The notes under the pieces: model-generated
Told to the model about the DNA's origin: nothing
Databases searched by the model: none
Seen by the model: the letters and a program-made list of their open reading frames with translations, nothing else
Translations under genes and position numbers: made by a program
Part shown: in pieces, positions 31,920 through 41,376 of the stretch
How the letters are laid out: the number at the start of each line of letters is the position of its first letter
How positions within the stretch are numbered: position 1 is the first letter of the stretch
Origin: Bacterioplanoides pacificum
GTDB lineage: Bacteria; Pseudomonadota; Gammaproteobacteria; Pseudomonadales; Oceanobacteraceae
Direction of reading: 5' to 3'
Assembly (NCBI RefSeq): GCF_042648445.1
Contig: NZ_JBHRYB010000015.1
Coordinates: forward strand, 155,419-219,418
DNA: 64,000 bases

Positions 31920-33440
31920 ATGCCTGATGATATTTTGTTATTTGCCGCTTACGGCCTGTTGCTGTTGCTCGGCTTATTGGCACTGCTGACCTTAGGTGCA
32001 CTGGTCTGGCTGGTGTTTGCCTATGTGGTGGATATCACCCAGACCCGCCATACCGTGCGCCGTAATTTCCCGGTGATTGGTCGTTTCCGTTATTTTTTTG
32101 AACATCTGGGCGAATTTTTCCGGCAGTATTTTTTTGCTATGGATCGCGAAGAAATGCCGTTTAACCGTGCCGAACGGGCCTGGGCGTATAAAGCGGCAAA
32201 AAAGGTCAGTACCACCATCGCTTTTGGCTCCACCCGGCGGCTCGATTTACCTGGCACTGTGTTGTTTGTTAACAGCCCGTTTCCGGCACTGAAGCAGGAT
32301 TTTGCTGAACCGGAAGCCATCACCATTGGTAAACATTGCCGTCATCCTTACACCACAAAGTCGCTGATTAACATCTCTGGTATGAGTTACGGGGCGTTAT
32401 CGAAACCGGCGATCCGGGCCTTGTCTTATGGTGCACAACGGGCTGGTTGCTGGATGAATTCCGGAGAAGGTGGTGTGTCGCCGTTTCATTTGGAAAGTGG
32501 TTGTGATCTGGTGGCTCAGATTGGCACCGCCAAATACGGTGTACGTACACCTGCCGGCGAGCTGGATGACGATAAATTGCGTGCCATTGCCGCCCATGAG
32601 CAGGTGCGTATGTTTGAAATCAAACTCAGTCAGGGGGCCAAGCCAGGCAAAGGCGGCATGTTACCCGGCGCTAAGGTCAGTGCGGAAATTGCCGCCATTC
32701 GTGGTATTGCCGAAGGTGAAGATTCGATCAGCCCTAATGGTCATCCGGAGATCCGTTCGGTGGATGATCTGCTTGATATGATTGCGCACGTGCGCGACGT
32801 CACCGGTAAACCCGTTGGTTTTAAAACCGTGCTGGGTGGCGTGGACTGGATTCAGGATCTGTGTCACGAAATTATGCAGCGCGGCAAAGAAAGTGCGCCG
32901 GACTTTATCACGCTGGATGGTGCCGAAGGTGGCACCGGTGCGGCGCCGCAGCCGCTGATGGACTATATGGGGCTGCCTCTGAGTCAGTCGTTGCCTATGC
33001 TGGTGGACACGCTGGATGAGTTTGGTTTACGGCCACGCATCCGGGTCATTGCCTCCGGTAAACTGATCAATCCGGACCGGGTGGCCTGGGCGTTATGTAC
33101 CGGTGCTGATTTTGTCGTATCGGCCCGCGGCTTTATGTTTGCGCTGGGGTGTATTCAGGCATTGCAGTGCAACAACAACAGCTGCCCGACCGGTATTACC
33201 ACCCATGATCCCCGCCTACAGAAAGGTCTGGTGGTGGACAACAAAGCGGTGCGGGTTGCTCAGTACGTTGAATCCATGATTCAGGAAGTCGGCATCATTG
33301 CGCATTCCTGTGGCGTTGACGAACCACGTAAATTACGCCGCCATCATGCCCGGGTGGTACAACCCAGTGGCGGTGCTATTTTGTTATCGGATTTGTACGC
33401 CGGTAGCGATTTTCGTTCCGATCATGACTTTTCCCGTTAG
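31920..33440 (+). CDS. Membrane-anchored FMN-binding glutamate synthase family protein
   Basis: The protein has 506 residues from ATG 31920 (MPDDILLF), preceded by GGAGA; an upstream ATG at 31809 gives a tail unlike the family. Residues ~3-38 span the membrane (LLLLLGLLALLTLGALVWLV). The rest is the FMN-binding barrel of glutamate-synthase large subunits: GMSYGALSKPAIRALSYGA, NSGEGGVSPFH, QGAKPGKGGMLPG and LDGAEGGTGAAPQPLMDY. CIQALQCNNNSCPTG recalls the Fe-S cysteine region. There is no N-terminal glutaminase domain, so it is not a full GOGAT; the true reaction of this stand-alone family is not known. It shares its upstream region with cryB. Confidence 0.9.
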   Translation: MPDDILLFAAYGLLLLLGLLALLTLGALVWLVFAYVVDITQTRHTVRRNFPVIGRFRYFFEHLGEFFRQYFFAMDREEMPFNRAERAWAYKAAKKVSTTIAFGSTRRLDLPGTVLFVNSPFPALKQDFAEPEAITIGKHCRHPYTTKSLINISGMSYGALSKPAIRALSYGAQRAGCWMNSGEGGVSPFHLESGCDLVAQIGTAKYGVRTPAGELDDDKLRAIAAHEQVRMFEIKLSQGAKPGKGGMLPGAKVSAEIAAIRGIAEGEDSISPNGHPEIRSVDDLLDMIAHVRDVTGKPVGFKTVLGGVDWIQDLCHEIMQRGKESAPDFITLDGAEGGTGAAPQPLMDYMGLPLSQSLPMLVDTLDEFGLRPRIRVIASGKLINPDRVAWALCTGADFVVSARGFMFALGCIQALQCNNNSCPTGITTHDPRLQKGLVVDNKAVRVAQYVESMIQEVGIIAHSCGVDEPRKLRRHHARVVQPSGGAILLSDLYAGSDFRSDHDFSR

Positions 33441-33588
33441 CTCCGTGTAAGCACTCGCTACGCCTGCAGCAATTGCGGGCGTTGACCTGAGTCAGCCGTT
33501 ACCAAATTACATTAGATTTTAACCGGGGCCTTCCGTATGCTCTGCGCGAATGTCTGATGACGGTTAAACGGCGACTTTTCCTGTTTCT

Positions 33589-35979
33589 ATGGCGCACCTG
33601 CGAAAAAATATCTGGATTATTTATCTGCTGTTTTTAATTGGTAGCAGCGTGCTGGCGGGCATCATTACCCAGGTTCGCTGGCAGGGCATTGTGGCCGACC
33701 AGGAAATGTTACATATCCACCGTGCTGAACAGGTCAGTTCGGCGGTACACGCGGTGTTAGTCAGCCAGGAAATGATGCTGGATGTGCTGGGGCAGCAGCT
33801 GCTGAAACTCGACACTGAGGTTGAACAGGTGCGTTCGCCCCGTTTGCTGGATGAGTTATTACAGGTGAATCCGTCGCTGGTGGGCTTCGGCCTGGCACGA
33901 CCGGATGGTCAGCTGATGCTGGTGGACTCAGGTCAGAAGCGCGCTCTGTTACCGAACTTATTACAACAGCCTGAAAGCCGTGACTCCTTTCGTCAGACCT
34001 TAACGGAACCCGGCATGGTGCTGGGGCGGACTTATTTTCAACAGGCCATTGGCGACTGGCTGATCCCTATCCGTAAAGCCCTGCGTAATGATCAGGGTGA
34101 GGTGGTGGCAGTCATGACGGCCGGTATCAATATTCTCGGTTCCAGCCGGTTATTACATAAAGACCTGCATTACAGCGCCACCGATGAAGTCAGCCTGGTG
34201 CGCGCGGCGGATCATTATCTGCAATATCACTCCTCCGAAGTGAATCAGCCGGAACAGCGTTATATGCAGCCGTTAAATCCGGCACGGTTACAGGCGGCTT
34301 TTCAGGCACTGGAAAAAACCAGCGGCCGTTCATTGCAGGACATCCGGCAATTACAACAGGCCACCGCTTATATTCGCGCTGAGCCACAGGGAAAACGGAT
34401 TGAAGCGGCGGTGTACGAGCCGCGTTATCGGTTGTGGGTGATGTCATCGGTCAGTATGGATGAAGTGGTTGCTCAGTTTATTCCGCTGCTTACGACCTAT
34501 ACGGTTATTTTTATTCTGGTACAGGGGCTGGTGTTTTTGTTGTTTCGTTCAATCGCCCGGGCGGAACAGCGGACGCTGGAAAAACTTGAATATCAGGCTT
34601 CCCACGACCCGCTGACCCGTTTACCCAACCGTCAGTTTCTGATTGAACGCACCGATGACCTGACCCGCGGTAGCCAGGAATTTTCATTATTATTTATCGA
34701 CGTCGATAATTTTAAGGGCATTAACGATAACTTTGGCCACGATTATGGTGATCAGTTATTGATTCAGATGGGACAGAAGCTGCAACGTCAGCTGGAGCCC
34801 AGCGATATCCTGGTACGGCTCGGGGGCGATGAGTTTGTGGTCGTGACCTTTATCAGTGATGAAATGTCGCTGCAGCATAAAGCCTTTAAGTTACTGGCTC
34901 TGGTGTCCGACGGTTATTGGGTCCATGGCCTGCAGTTTCATACCGGAGCCAGTATTGGTATTGCCCGTTTTCCGGAACACGGCCGCAACCTGAATGAGTT
35001 ATTACGCGCTGCCGATGTGGCGATGCACAAAGCCAAACAGGAAAAAAACAGCGTTGAATTATACCGCCGTGAAGTGAACGACGTGTATTTACGCAATTAC
35101 CGTATTGAGCAGTTATTGCGTGGTGCGGTCAGCCAGAATGAACTGTATATGCAGTATCAGCCGCAGGTGGATCGTCGCGGCCATCTGATTGGGGTGGAGG
35201 CGTTGCTGCGCTGGCAAAGCCCGGAAATGGGTTTTATTCCTCCGGATCAGTTTATTGCCATTGCTGAAAGTTCCGGTCTGATGCCGCTGCTGGGTGAGTT
35301 TGTGATTAACCGCACCCTGCAGGAAATGCGCAGTTTACAGGATCAGCTGGACCAGTCGTTCAGTGTGGCGATTAATATTTCGGTGCGCCAGCTGATGCAG
35401 GCCAACTTTGCTTCGTTACTGACACAGCAGGTGACGGCCGGCGGTTTTCAGCCACAGCAGATTGTGCTGGAAATTACCGAGAACCTGTTTATCGAAGATA
35501 TGAATAACGTCAGTAAGGTGGTGATTGATCTGCGTAACCGCGGTTTTAATATTTCCCTCGACGACTTTGGTACCGGTTATTCGTCACTCAGTGTGTTACA
35601 GAAATTGCCAATCGACGAACTGAAAGTGGATAAAAGTTTTGTTGATTATATCGACCGTGATGAAAAAGCCCGCAAGATGATTAAAAACATCATTGCGATT
35701 GGTAAAAATTATGGCATGTCGGTGTTGGCAGAAGGTGTTGAAAGTGAACATCAGATGCGGATGTTGCAAAACTTCGGGTGTGATTATTTTCAGGGCTACT
35801 GGTTCGCCCGGCCGTTAGCGGTGGAGGATTTACGCCGTTATGTATTGCAGAATAATAAACAATTTAATGATGCTAAGCCGTTTAATGCCAGCCAGCCGTT
35901 TAATGATAGTCCCGGGAGTTCATCGGTAACGGCAGTGCCCGGCTCAGATCCAGCAAGCGATACGCAATCAGATGAATAA
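33589..35979 (+). CDS. Membrane GGDEF-EAL protein with a periplasmic sensor domain
   Basis: The protein has 796 residues. TM1 (~8-27) and TM2 (~300-322) flank a periplasmic dCache/CHASE-like domain of about 270 residues. The GGDEF motif is intact (412-416, LGGDEFVVV). The EAL domain has E537-A538-L539 in VEALLRW, NISVRQ, and DDFGTGYSSL with ITEN. Both synthase and phosphodiesterase motifs look complete, so it may make or degrade cyclic di-GMP depending on signal. The last ~45 residues are low complexity (FNDAKPFNASQPFNDS). The 3' end overlaps the convergent dnaE2 gene by 80 bp. The periplasmic ligand is unknown. Confidence 0.93.
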   Translation: MAHLRKNIWIIYLLFLIGSSVLAGIITQVRWQGIVADQEMLHIHRAEQVSSAVHAVLVSQEMMLDVLGQQLLKLDTEVEQVRSPRLLDELLQVNPSLVGFGLARPDGQLMLVDSGQKRALLPNLLQQPESRDSFRQTLTEPGMVLGRTYFQQAIGDWLIPIRKALRNDQGEVVAVMTAGINILGSSRLLHKDLHYSATDEVSLVRAADHYLQYHSSEVNQPEQRYMQPLNPARLQAAFQALEKTSGRSLQDIRQLQQATAYIRAEPQGKRIEAAVYEPRYRLWVMSSVSMDEVVAQFIPLLTTYTVIFILVQGLVFLLFRSIARAEQRTLEKLEYQASHDPLTRLPNRQFLIERTDDLTRGSQEFSLLFIDVDNFKGINDNFGHDYGDQLLIQMGQKLQRQLEPSDILVRLGGDEFVVVTFISDEMSLQHKAFKLLALVSDGYWVHGLQFHTGASIGIARFPEHGRNLNELLRAADVAMHKAKQEKNSVELYRREVNDVYLRNYRIEQLLRGAVSQNELYMQYQPQVDRRGHLIGVEALLRWQSPEMGFIPPDQFIAIAESSGLMPLLGEFVINRTLQEMRSLQDQLDQSFSVAINISVRQLMQANFASLLTQQVTAGGFQPQQIVLEITENLFIEDMNNVSKVVIDLRNRGFNISLDDFGTGYSSLSVLQKLPIDELKVDKSFVDYIDRDEKARKMIKNIIAIGKNYGMSVLAEGVESEHQMRMLQNFGCDYFQGYWFARPLAVEDLRRYVLQNNKQFNDAKPFNASQPFNDSPGSSSVTAVPGSDPASDTQSDE

Positions 35980-38900
35980 CACCGGAATCCGGGTCTTTTT
36001 CCACCTTGCCATACACCTGAAGAATCCTTGACTGTACCAGCATTTTTAACTGCCGCTGGGCGGTAGCCAGCCAGACAATAACGTTGATATTGCCGGTTTC
36101 ATCCTCCAGCGTTACAAAGGTGACACCGGCTGATGTACCCGGCCGCTGACGGCAGGTCACCAGCCCGGCGACGTACACTTCATCACCATGAGCACAATGT
36201 TTCAGCCCGAGAGCAGTGACACTGTCACCTAAGGTTCCCTGCTGCCGCATTATTTCCAGCGGATGCCGTCCCAGGCTGAGCCCGAGGCTGTGATAATCCT
36301 CGGTCAGATTATCGGTTTCTGACGGGGCAGGTAACCAGCTTTCGTTTTCGCTGGCTGGTTGTTGCTGTAATGGTGCTAATAAATCGTCCTGTAACGGTTC
36401 GGCGACCTGCCAGCGAGCCTGATAGCGGTCACTGGCCAGTTGTCCAAACGCGTTGGCCGATGCCAGTGCCTGGCGTTGTTGTTGCGTTAGCCGGGCGCGC
36501 TGTACACAATCGGCGATGCTGCTATATCCCGCCAGTGGCCGCTGTTGCTGCAGCTGTTGTCCGGCGTCTTTTGTCAGCCCTTTGACCAGTCTTAAGCCCA
36601 GCCGGATAGCCGCTTTCTGGTTATTTTTAGCTGCGCTGCCAGCAGCCAGCCGGTGTTGCCAGTCGCTGTGATTCACATCCACCGGTAATATTTCCACGCC
36701 ATGCTGACGTGCATCCTGTAGCAGCTGAGCCGGGCTGTAAAATCCCATCGGCTGGCTGTTCAGCAGGGCACAACAGAACACTGCCGGGTGATGGCATTTC
36801 AGCCAGGCGCTGACGTACACCAGTAAAGCAAAGCTGGCGGCGTGGGATTCAGGAAAGCCGTATTCGCCAAATCCTTCCAGCTGACGCTGAATTCGCTGAA
36901 TATAATCGCGCTGAAAACCATTTTTCAGCAGATTAGTTTCCAGCCGTTGCTGCAATTGTTGCATATGGCCTTTTTTGCGCCAGCTGGCCATCGAACGTCT
37001 GAGCTGATCGGCTTCGGTGGCGGTGAAATCGGCAGCGACCATGGCAAAAGCAATCATCTGTTCCTGAAACAGCGGAATACCCAGAGTACGTTGCAGAATA
37101 GGTTTCAGTGCTGGCAGCGGATAATCGGCTGCTTCCTGTCCACGGCGGCGTTGCAGATAAGGATGCACCATATCGCCATGAATCGGGCCGGGGCGGACGA
37201 TGGAGACCTGAATCACCAGGTCGTAATAATTGGCTGGTCGTAACCGCGGTAACATATTCATTTGTGCCCGGCTTTCGACCTGAAATACACCGATGGTATC
37301 GGCACGTTGTAACATTTGGTAGGTCGCCGGATCATCACGCGGGATATCGGCCAGGGTCATGCGCTGTTCGTGACTGGATAACATGTCCAGCGAACGGCGG
37401 ATCGCCGACATCATGCCCAGGCTGAGTATGTCGACCTTCATTAAACCGAGTGCTTCAAGGTCGTCTTTATCCCACTGAATCACAGTGCGCCCCGGCATAC
37501 TGGCATTTTCAATGGTGACCAGATTATTCAGTGGCCCCTGGCTGATAACAAAACCACCAACGTGTTGCGATAAATGCCGTGGGAAATGCAGAATTTCGCT
37601 GACTCGTTGTTTAAACAGCTGCAATAACCGGGCAGGTTCGCGGCTGTTGCTGAGCAGTTCGTCGAGCCAGTTTTCACCACGATAACGCCAGCCATAATTA
37701 GCAATCAGTTGTTCCAGTTGTAATAAATCCAGCCCCAGTGCTTTACCGATATCCCGTACCGCACTTTTACGGCGGTAAGTAATTACCGTGGCAGCAATCG
37801 CTGCCCGTTCACGACCGTAACGACGATAAATATACTGGATCACTTCTTCACGCCGCTGACTTTCAAAGTCGACATCGATATCCGGAGGTTCATCACGACC
37901 ACTGGAAATAAAACGCTCAAATAACAGCTGTACTTCCAGTGGATTAACTTCGGTGATTTCCAGGCAATAACACACCACCGAATTGGCTGCTGAGCCACGG
38001 CCCTGACATAAAATCTGATTGCGCCGGGCAAACTGTACGATGTCGTAAACGGTTAAAAAATAATGTTCATAATTTTTTTGCCGGATTAACTTCAGTTCTT
38101 TGTTGATGGTAGCCTGCACGGATTCAGGCGTGCCGTCGGGGAAACGTTTTTGTTGTCCCTGCTCGACCAGCTGGCGCAGATAACGGTGGGCCGGCTGGCC
38201 TTCGGGAACCGTATCACGCGGGTAGCTATAGGAGATTTCATCCAGCTCGAAAGTACAGCGCCGGGCGATGTCACAGCTGTTGTGTAACAGCGCTGGCGGG
38301 TAGAGGTAATGCAGTTTTTTTAAGGAACGTAAATGGCGTTCGGCATTGGCAAATAAATGCTGTTTGCAGTCGCTGAGGCTGGTGTTTAAACGAATAGCGG
38401 TCAGGCAATCCTGCAGTGCTTTGCGCTGGCTGGTGTGCATATGGACATCATTGCCACATACCAGCGGCAGGTTGTAATCGCTGCCCCAGGTGCAGATCTG
38501 CCCATAGGTGACAGGATCCTGCTCGTCGAGCAGGCGTTCGGCCAGCAACCAATAGCGGTTTTTATCATTTTCGGGATGATAAAAATGGCGGATCAGCTGT
38601 TGTTCCTCCGGATGGTGAATATCCTCCGGCTGAGCCAGTAACAGCAGGTGTTGTAAGGTCAGCAGGTCATGGCGGCAAAACTGATAATGCCCTTTTTCTG
38701 CCTGGCGCCGGCAACGGCTGATCAGCTGGCATAATTCCTGATAGGCTGCCAGATTACTGACTAATAAAATATAACGACCAGCCGGGCTGGCGGGGGGGGT
38801 TGAGGTGTGATTCTGGCGGAATTCACTGCCAATAATCAGCCGGGTTTTGAGTTGTAACTCCTTACGTGCCTGATGAGCGCGTACGACGCCGGCGACGGAA

Positions 38901-39040
38901 CATTCATCGGTGAGTGCCAGTGCCTGATAACCACAATGATCGGCTTGTTGTATCAGTTCTTCCGGGTGGGAAGCACCACGTAAAAACGAAAAATTGCTGA
39001 CACAGTGCAGTTCGGCGTATTGGCGGCTTTGACTGTTCAT
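35900..39040 (-). CDS. dnaE2: Error-prone DNA polymerase III alpha subunit (DnaE2/ImuC)
   Basis: The protein has 1046 residues. The PHP domain starts ELHCVSNFSFLRGASHPEEL. The polymerase core has PDIDVDFESQRREEVIQYIY (catalytic Asp pair in PDIDVDF) and GFPESHAASFALLVYVSAWL. The C-terminal OB-fold has VTFVTLEDETGNINVIVW, ending LPMNSRDYH as usual for the family. This SOS polymerase performs mutagenic translesion synthesis with ImuA and ImuB. Its start overlaps imuB by ATGA (39037-39040). The 3' end overlaps the convergent GGDEF-EAL gene by 80 bp and both reading frames are intact there. Confidence 0.96.
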   Translation of the reverse strand: MNSQSRQYAELHCVSNFSFLRGASHPEELIQQADHCGYQALALTDECSVAGVVRAHQARKELQLKTRLIIGSEFRQNHTSTPPASPAGRYILLVSNLAAYQELCQLISRCRRQAEKGHYQFCRHDLLTLQHLLLLAQPEDIHHPEEQQLIRHFYHPENDKNRYWLLAERLLDEQDPVTYGQICTWGSDYNLPLVCGNDVHMHTSQRKALQDCLTAIRLNTSLSDCKQHLFANAERHLRSLKKLHYLYPPALLHNSCDIARRCTFELDEISYSYPRDTVPEGQPAHRYLRQLVEQGQQKRFPDGTPESVQATINKELKLIRQKNYEHYFLTVYDIVQFARRNQILCQGRGSAANSVVCYCLEITEVNPLEVQLLFERFISSGRDEPPDIDVDFESQRREEVIQYIYRRYGRERAAIAATVITYRRKSAVRDIGKALGLDLLQLEQLIANYGWRYRGENWLDELLSNSREPARLLQLFKQRVSEILHFPRHLSQHVGGFVISQGPLNNLVTIENASMPGRTVIQWDKDDLEALGLMKVDILSLGMMSAIRRSLDMLSSHEQRMTLADIPRDDPATYQMLQRADTIGVFQVESRAQMNMLPRLRPANYYDLVIQVSIVRPGPIHGDMVHPYLQRRRGQEAADYPLPALKPILQRTLGIPLFQEQMIAFAMVAADFTATEADQLRRSMASWRKKGHMQQLQQRLETNLLKNGFQRDYIQRIQRQLEGFGEYGFPESHAASFALLVYVSAWLKCHHPAVFCCALLNSQPMGFYSPAQLLQDARQHGVEILPVDVNHSDWQHRLAAGSAAKNNQKAAIRLGLRLVKGLTKDAGQQLQQQRPLAGYSSIADCVQRARLTQQQRQALASANAFGQLASDRYQARWQVAEPLQDDLLAPLQQQPASENESWLPAPSETDNLTEDYHSLGLSLGRHPLEIMRQQGTLGDSVTALGLKHCAHGDEVYVAGLVTCRQRPGTSAGVTFVTLEDETGNINVIVWLATAQRQLKMLVQSRILQVYGKVEKDPDSGVIHLIAYRLLDLSRALPLPMNSRDYH

Positions 39041-40527
39041 GAAAAATAGCCGTGAATAAACCAGCGTTTATATTCATCGCGAAAGACCCACAACAATTGT
39101 TGCTGCTGCCGAACCTGATAATAATCACGACGCTGATAATCATCCGCCTGCCACCAACCGCTGCTGATGCGTTGTGGACCAGAAATAATGTTGCGGGGGG
39201 CCGCGCAGGGTTGAGGCTGAGGCAATAACCACAGCGGTTGTGGCGTAGCAGATAAGCGTGACGGATTCTGTGGATACGGTTGTAACGGGTCGCTGCTGTG
39301 CCAGGCAAAATCGGGCCGGGCATCACCGCTGGTACTGAGGCGGCAAAGTTGTTGTGGCTGCAAGCGCGCCTGTAGTCGATTAAGCAGGGTTTCGCCGTGT
39401 TGCGGGCCGCCAGCCTGCTGTGGCCAATAATCCTGTTGTTGCTGCTGTTGTGCAACAAAGTGTGTTGCGCTCAGGGTTAACTCCCGTACCGGGGCGGTTA
39501 AGCGGCGTTTTTCCAGCTGGTAACGCAATAACGTCATTAATTCGTGCTGGCGTGATTCCGCCCGGGCAAAACGAATCAGCCAGTCGCTGTCCGCTATGAC
39601 CTGATCGGCGGGCTGGCGGTGTTTCAGTTGCAGCCGCAGCTGAGATACGGCCAGCTGACGTTGTTGCAGAAAAATACTGAGTGAGGCCAGCTGGCGTTTC
39701 AGTGGAAATAACAGTCCGTTGATATGTTCCACCTCCTGAATAAAGTGGGCTTCTTCGCTAAAGGTCAGGGGGGGCTGAAACCACTCAAGTACGGGTTGTT
39801 GCGCGCCACTCAGCTGTAATAAATGAGAAATAAGAGCGGCCTCAAAACGGTCGCTCAGCCGGGTGATTGGCAGGGTCTGCAGCTGGGCATAGTGGCGGAT
39901 ACCGAGGCGTTGTAATGCCAGCTGTTGTTCCGCCGGAAAATCCAGCTGTTCCAGAGTTAACGCTTGCAGCAGTTGCTGGCTGCTGGCCGCTAATAACGCT
40001 GGCTGGTACTGGCGTGGATCACTGAGTTGCTGGCGGGCCAGTATCCGCGCGATTAATGGCTGGTGGGCCAGCCCGAGTTGCAGCGGCCATTGCTGTTGTT
40101 GTGCAGCCTGGCGGATGCGCTGGCATAACGCTTCCAGGCCACCAAACAAGCTCAGCATGGAGCTGACCTCGAGCCATAATCCCTGAGGTGGATCGATACT
40201 GACCCGGGCTGAAAACTGATACCCCCAGATGGCTTTTTGCTGCAGCAGTTGCTGGTTTTTGTGTGGCTCGGCTAACCGGGTTTGTAACGTCGGACAAAAA
40301 CACAAGGCACTGGCCAGTGGCATATCGGCTTCGACGCCGGCCCGGGCTGCGGCCTGGTTAAGCTGCCAGACATAATAATGCTGACGCCCGGGAGCCGGTT
40401 GTTGCAGAATGGCCAGCGGCTGTTGTTGCTGTTGCTGTTGCTGTTGTGGTTGCGACAGCTGTTGTTGCGGCACAAACAGGCTGTGCAGATAAAGGTTGGG
40501 AAAATGCAGGTAAAGCCAGATTTTCAT
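39037..40527 (-). CDS. imuB: ImuB, Y-family polymerase-like accessory protein
   Basis: The protein has 496 residues. ImuB resembles DNA polymerase IV but normally lacks catalytic carboxylates and acts as a hub linking DnaE2 and ImuA to the beta clamp. Here the N-terminus (WLYLHFPNLYLHSLFV) has no DxD-type acidic motif, consistent with an inactive polymerase. A run of nine glutamines follows (residues ~30-38), encoded by a trinucleotide-rich stretch at ~40416-40455, and the protein is unusually Gln-rich throughout. The helix-hairpin-helix region (LQRLGIRHYAQLQTLPITRL) and little finger are present. It overlaps imuA and dnaE2 by ATGA on both sides. Confidence 0.93.
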   Translation of the reverse strand: MKIWLYLHFPNLYLHSLFVPQQQLSQPQQQQQQQQQPLAILQQPAPGRQHYYVWQLNQAAARAGVEADMPLASALCFCPTLQTRLAEPHKNQQLLQQKAIWGYQFSARVSIDPPQGLWLEVSSMLSLFGGLEALCQRIRQAAQQQQWPLQLGLAHQPLIARILARQQLSDPRQYQPALLAASSQQLLQALTLEQLDFPAEQQLALQRLGIRHYAQLQTLPITRLSDRFEAALISHLLQLSGAQQPVLEWFQPPLTFSEEAHFIQEVEHINGLLFPLKRQLASLSIFLQQRQLAVSQLRLQLKHRQPADQVIADSDWLIRFARAESRQHELMTLLRYQLEKRRLTAPVRELTLSATHFVAQQQQQQDYWPQQAGGPQHGETLLNRLQARLQPQQLCRLSTSGDARPDFAWHSSDPLQPYPQNPSRLSATPQPLWLLPQPQPCAAPRNIISGPQRISSGWWQADDYQRRDYYQVRQQQQLLWVFRDEYKRWFIHGYFS

Positions 40528-41153
40528 ACTTTATCAGAGGCCTGAATATCCAGTTGGAAAGCGGCTGAGGGCCAGCTGCCACGGCGTTTGCGAAACTCCA
40601 GTTGTAAGCCGTTATTCAGCCGTTCCAGCGTCAGCCGTAAGGCCGCCGGGGAACCACTGGCATCGTAGCCGGTTTGTGGCCATAACCAGCAAAAGCTCTG
40701 GCTGTCGCTGGCAGCAATCTGTAACCGCCGGATATGTGTTTTATGCCATTGTTGCGGCCAGCCCAATACCGCGCTGCACTGGCCACTTCTCAGCCCTTCT
40801 TCCATACACCATAAGGTTTGCTGGTAATCCTGACTGTACACAACTAATAACCGCTCCAGTGCGATGCCGGCCTGTTGCAGCGTAGGGGCAAACGGAATCG
40901 CCGGTGGTGCCACCCATAATAACCAGCCCAGTTGCTGGCTGAGATGAGCCAGTACCGGTAACAGCAGGCTGACTTCTGCAGAGCCGGGGGCGGCATAAAT
41001 CTCACACAGCTGGCCAGCCTGCCAGCCTCCACCGGGTAGCTGCTGATCGAGGCTGTGGTAGCCACTGGAGAGTATGCTGTTGGCCGCGGCCGGAGCATGA
41101 TTCGCTGGCCACACCTGGCCATTCGCGCAGATTTGTGCCAGCTGCTGGTTCAT
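40524..41153 (-). CDS. imuA: ImuA, RecA-like SOS mutagenesis protein
   Basis: The protein has 209 residues and has the family pattern ILSSGYHSLDQQLPGGGWQA, then GQLCEIYA. It belongs to the ImuA/SulA-like group of RecA-related proteins. It assists the DnaE2-ImuB translesion complex; the family lacks a canonical Walker A here (AAPGSAEVSLLLPVLAHLS). It is the first gene of the imuA-imuB-dnaE2 operon, with GGAG before its ATG and two LexA-type boxes upstream. The stop overlaps imuB by 4 nt. Confidence 0.92.
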   Translation of the reverse strand: MNQQLAQICANGQVWPANHAPAAANSILSSGYHSLDQQLPGGGWQAGQLCEIYAAPGSAEVSLLLPVLAHLSQQLGWLLWVAPPAIPFAPTLQQAGIALERLLVVYSQDYQQTLWCMEEGLRSGQCSAVLGWPQQWHKTHIRRLQIAASDSQSFCWLWPQTGYDASGSPAALRLTLERLNNGLQLEFRKRRGSWPSAAFQLDIQASDKV

Positions 41154-41176
41154 GGATTCTCCGTGTAATATTTTAT

Positions 41177-41192
41177 CTGTATTTATATACAG
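41177..41192 (-). promoter_or_regulatory. LexA (SOS) box of the imuA operon
   Basis: CTGTATTTATATACAG fits CTGT-N8-ACAG with the A/T core of gammaproteobacterial LexA sites and lies 24-39 bp before the imuA start. It shows damage-inducible control. Confidence 0.9.
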
Positions 41193-41194
41193 TA

Positions 41195-41210
41195 GTGGAT
41201 ATAAATACAG
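41195..41210 (-). promoter_or_regulatory. Second, imperfect LexA box
   Basis: CTGTATTTATATCCAC (minus-strand reading) has one perfect half and one weak half. It is separated from the first box by two bases, so two LexA dimers could bind in tandem. Confidence 0.65.
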
Positions 41211-41376
41211 TATTCAACTCAGGGGTGTAGGAAAGACAGCAGTAAAGACAGTCATGGCAATGATGACTGAAGCAGCAGCCGTTATTGTGGCGTGAAATAA
41301 TGGTGTGAGCAGAGGGAGTTACCCCGGCGGCTGGCCGGGGCAGAGGTTGTTGCAGCAATAATTGATCAGGCGTTGT

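Noticed and set aside
41177..41210. LitR-type TGTATA repeats before imuA
   Set aside because: The sequence is a canonical CTGT-N8-ACAG LexA palindrome and controls known SOS genes, so the resemblance is incidental.
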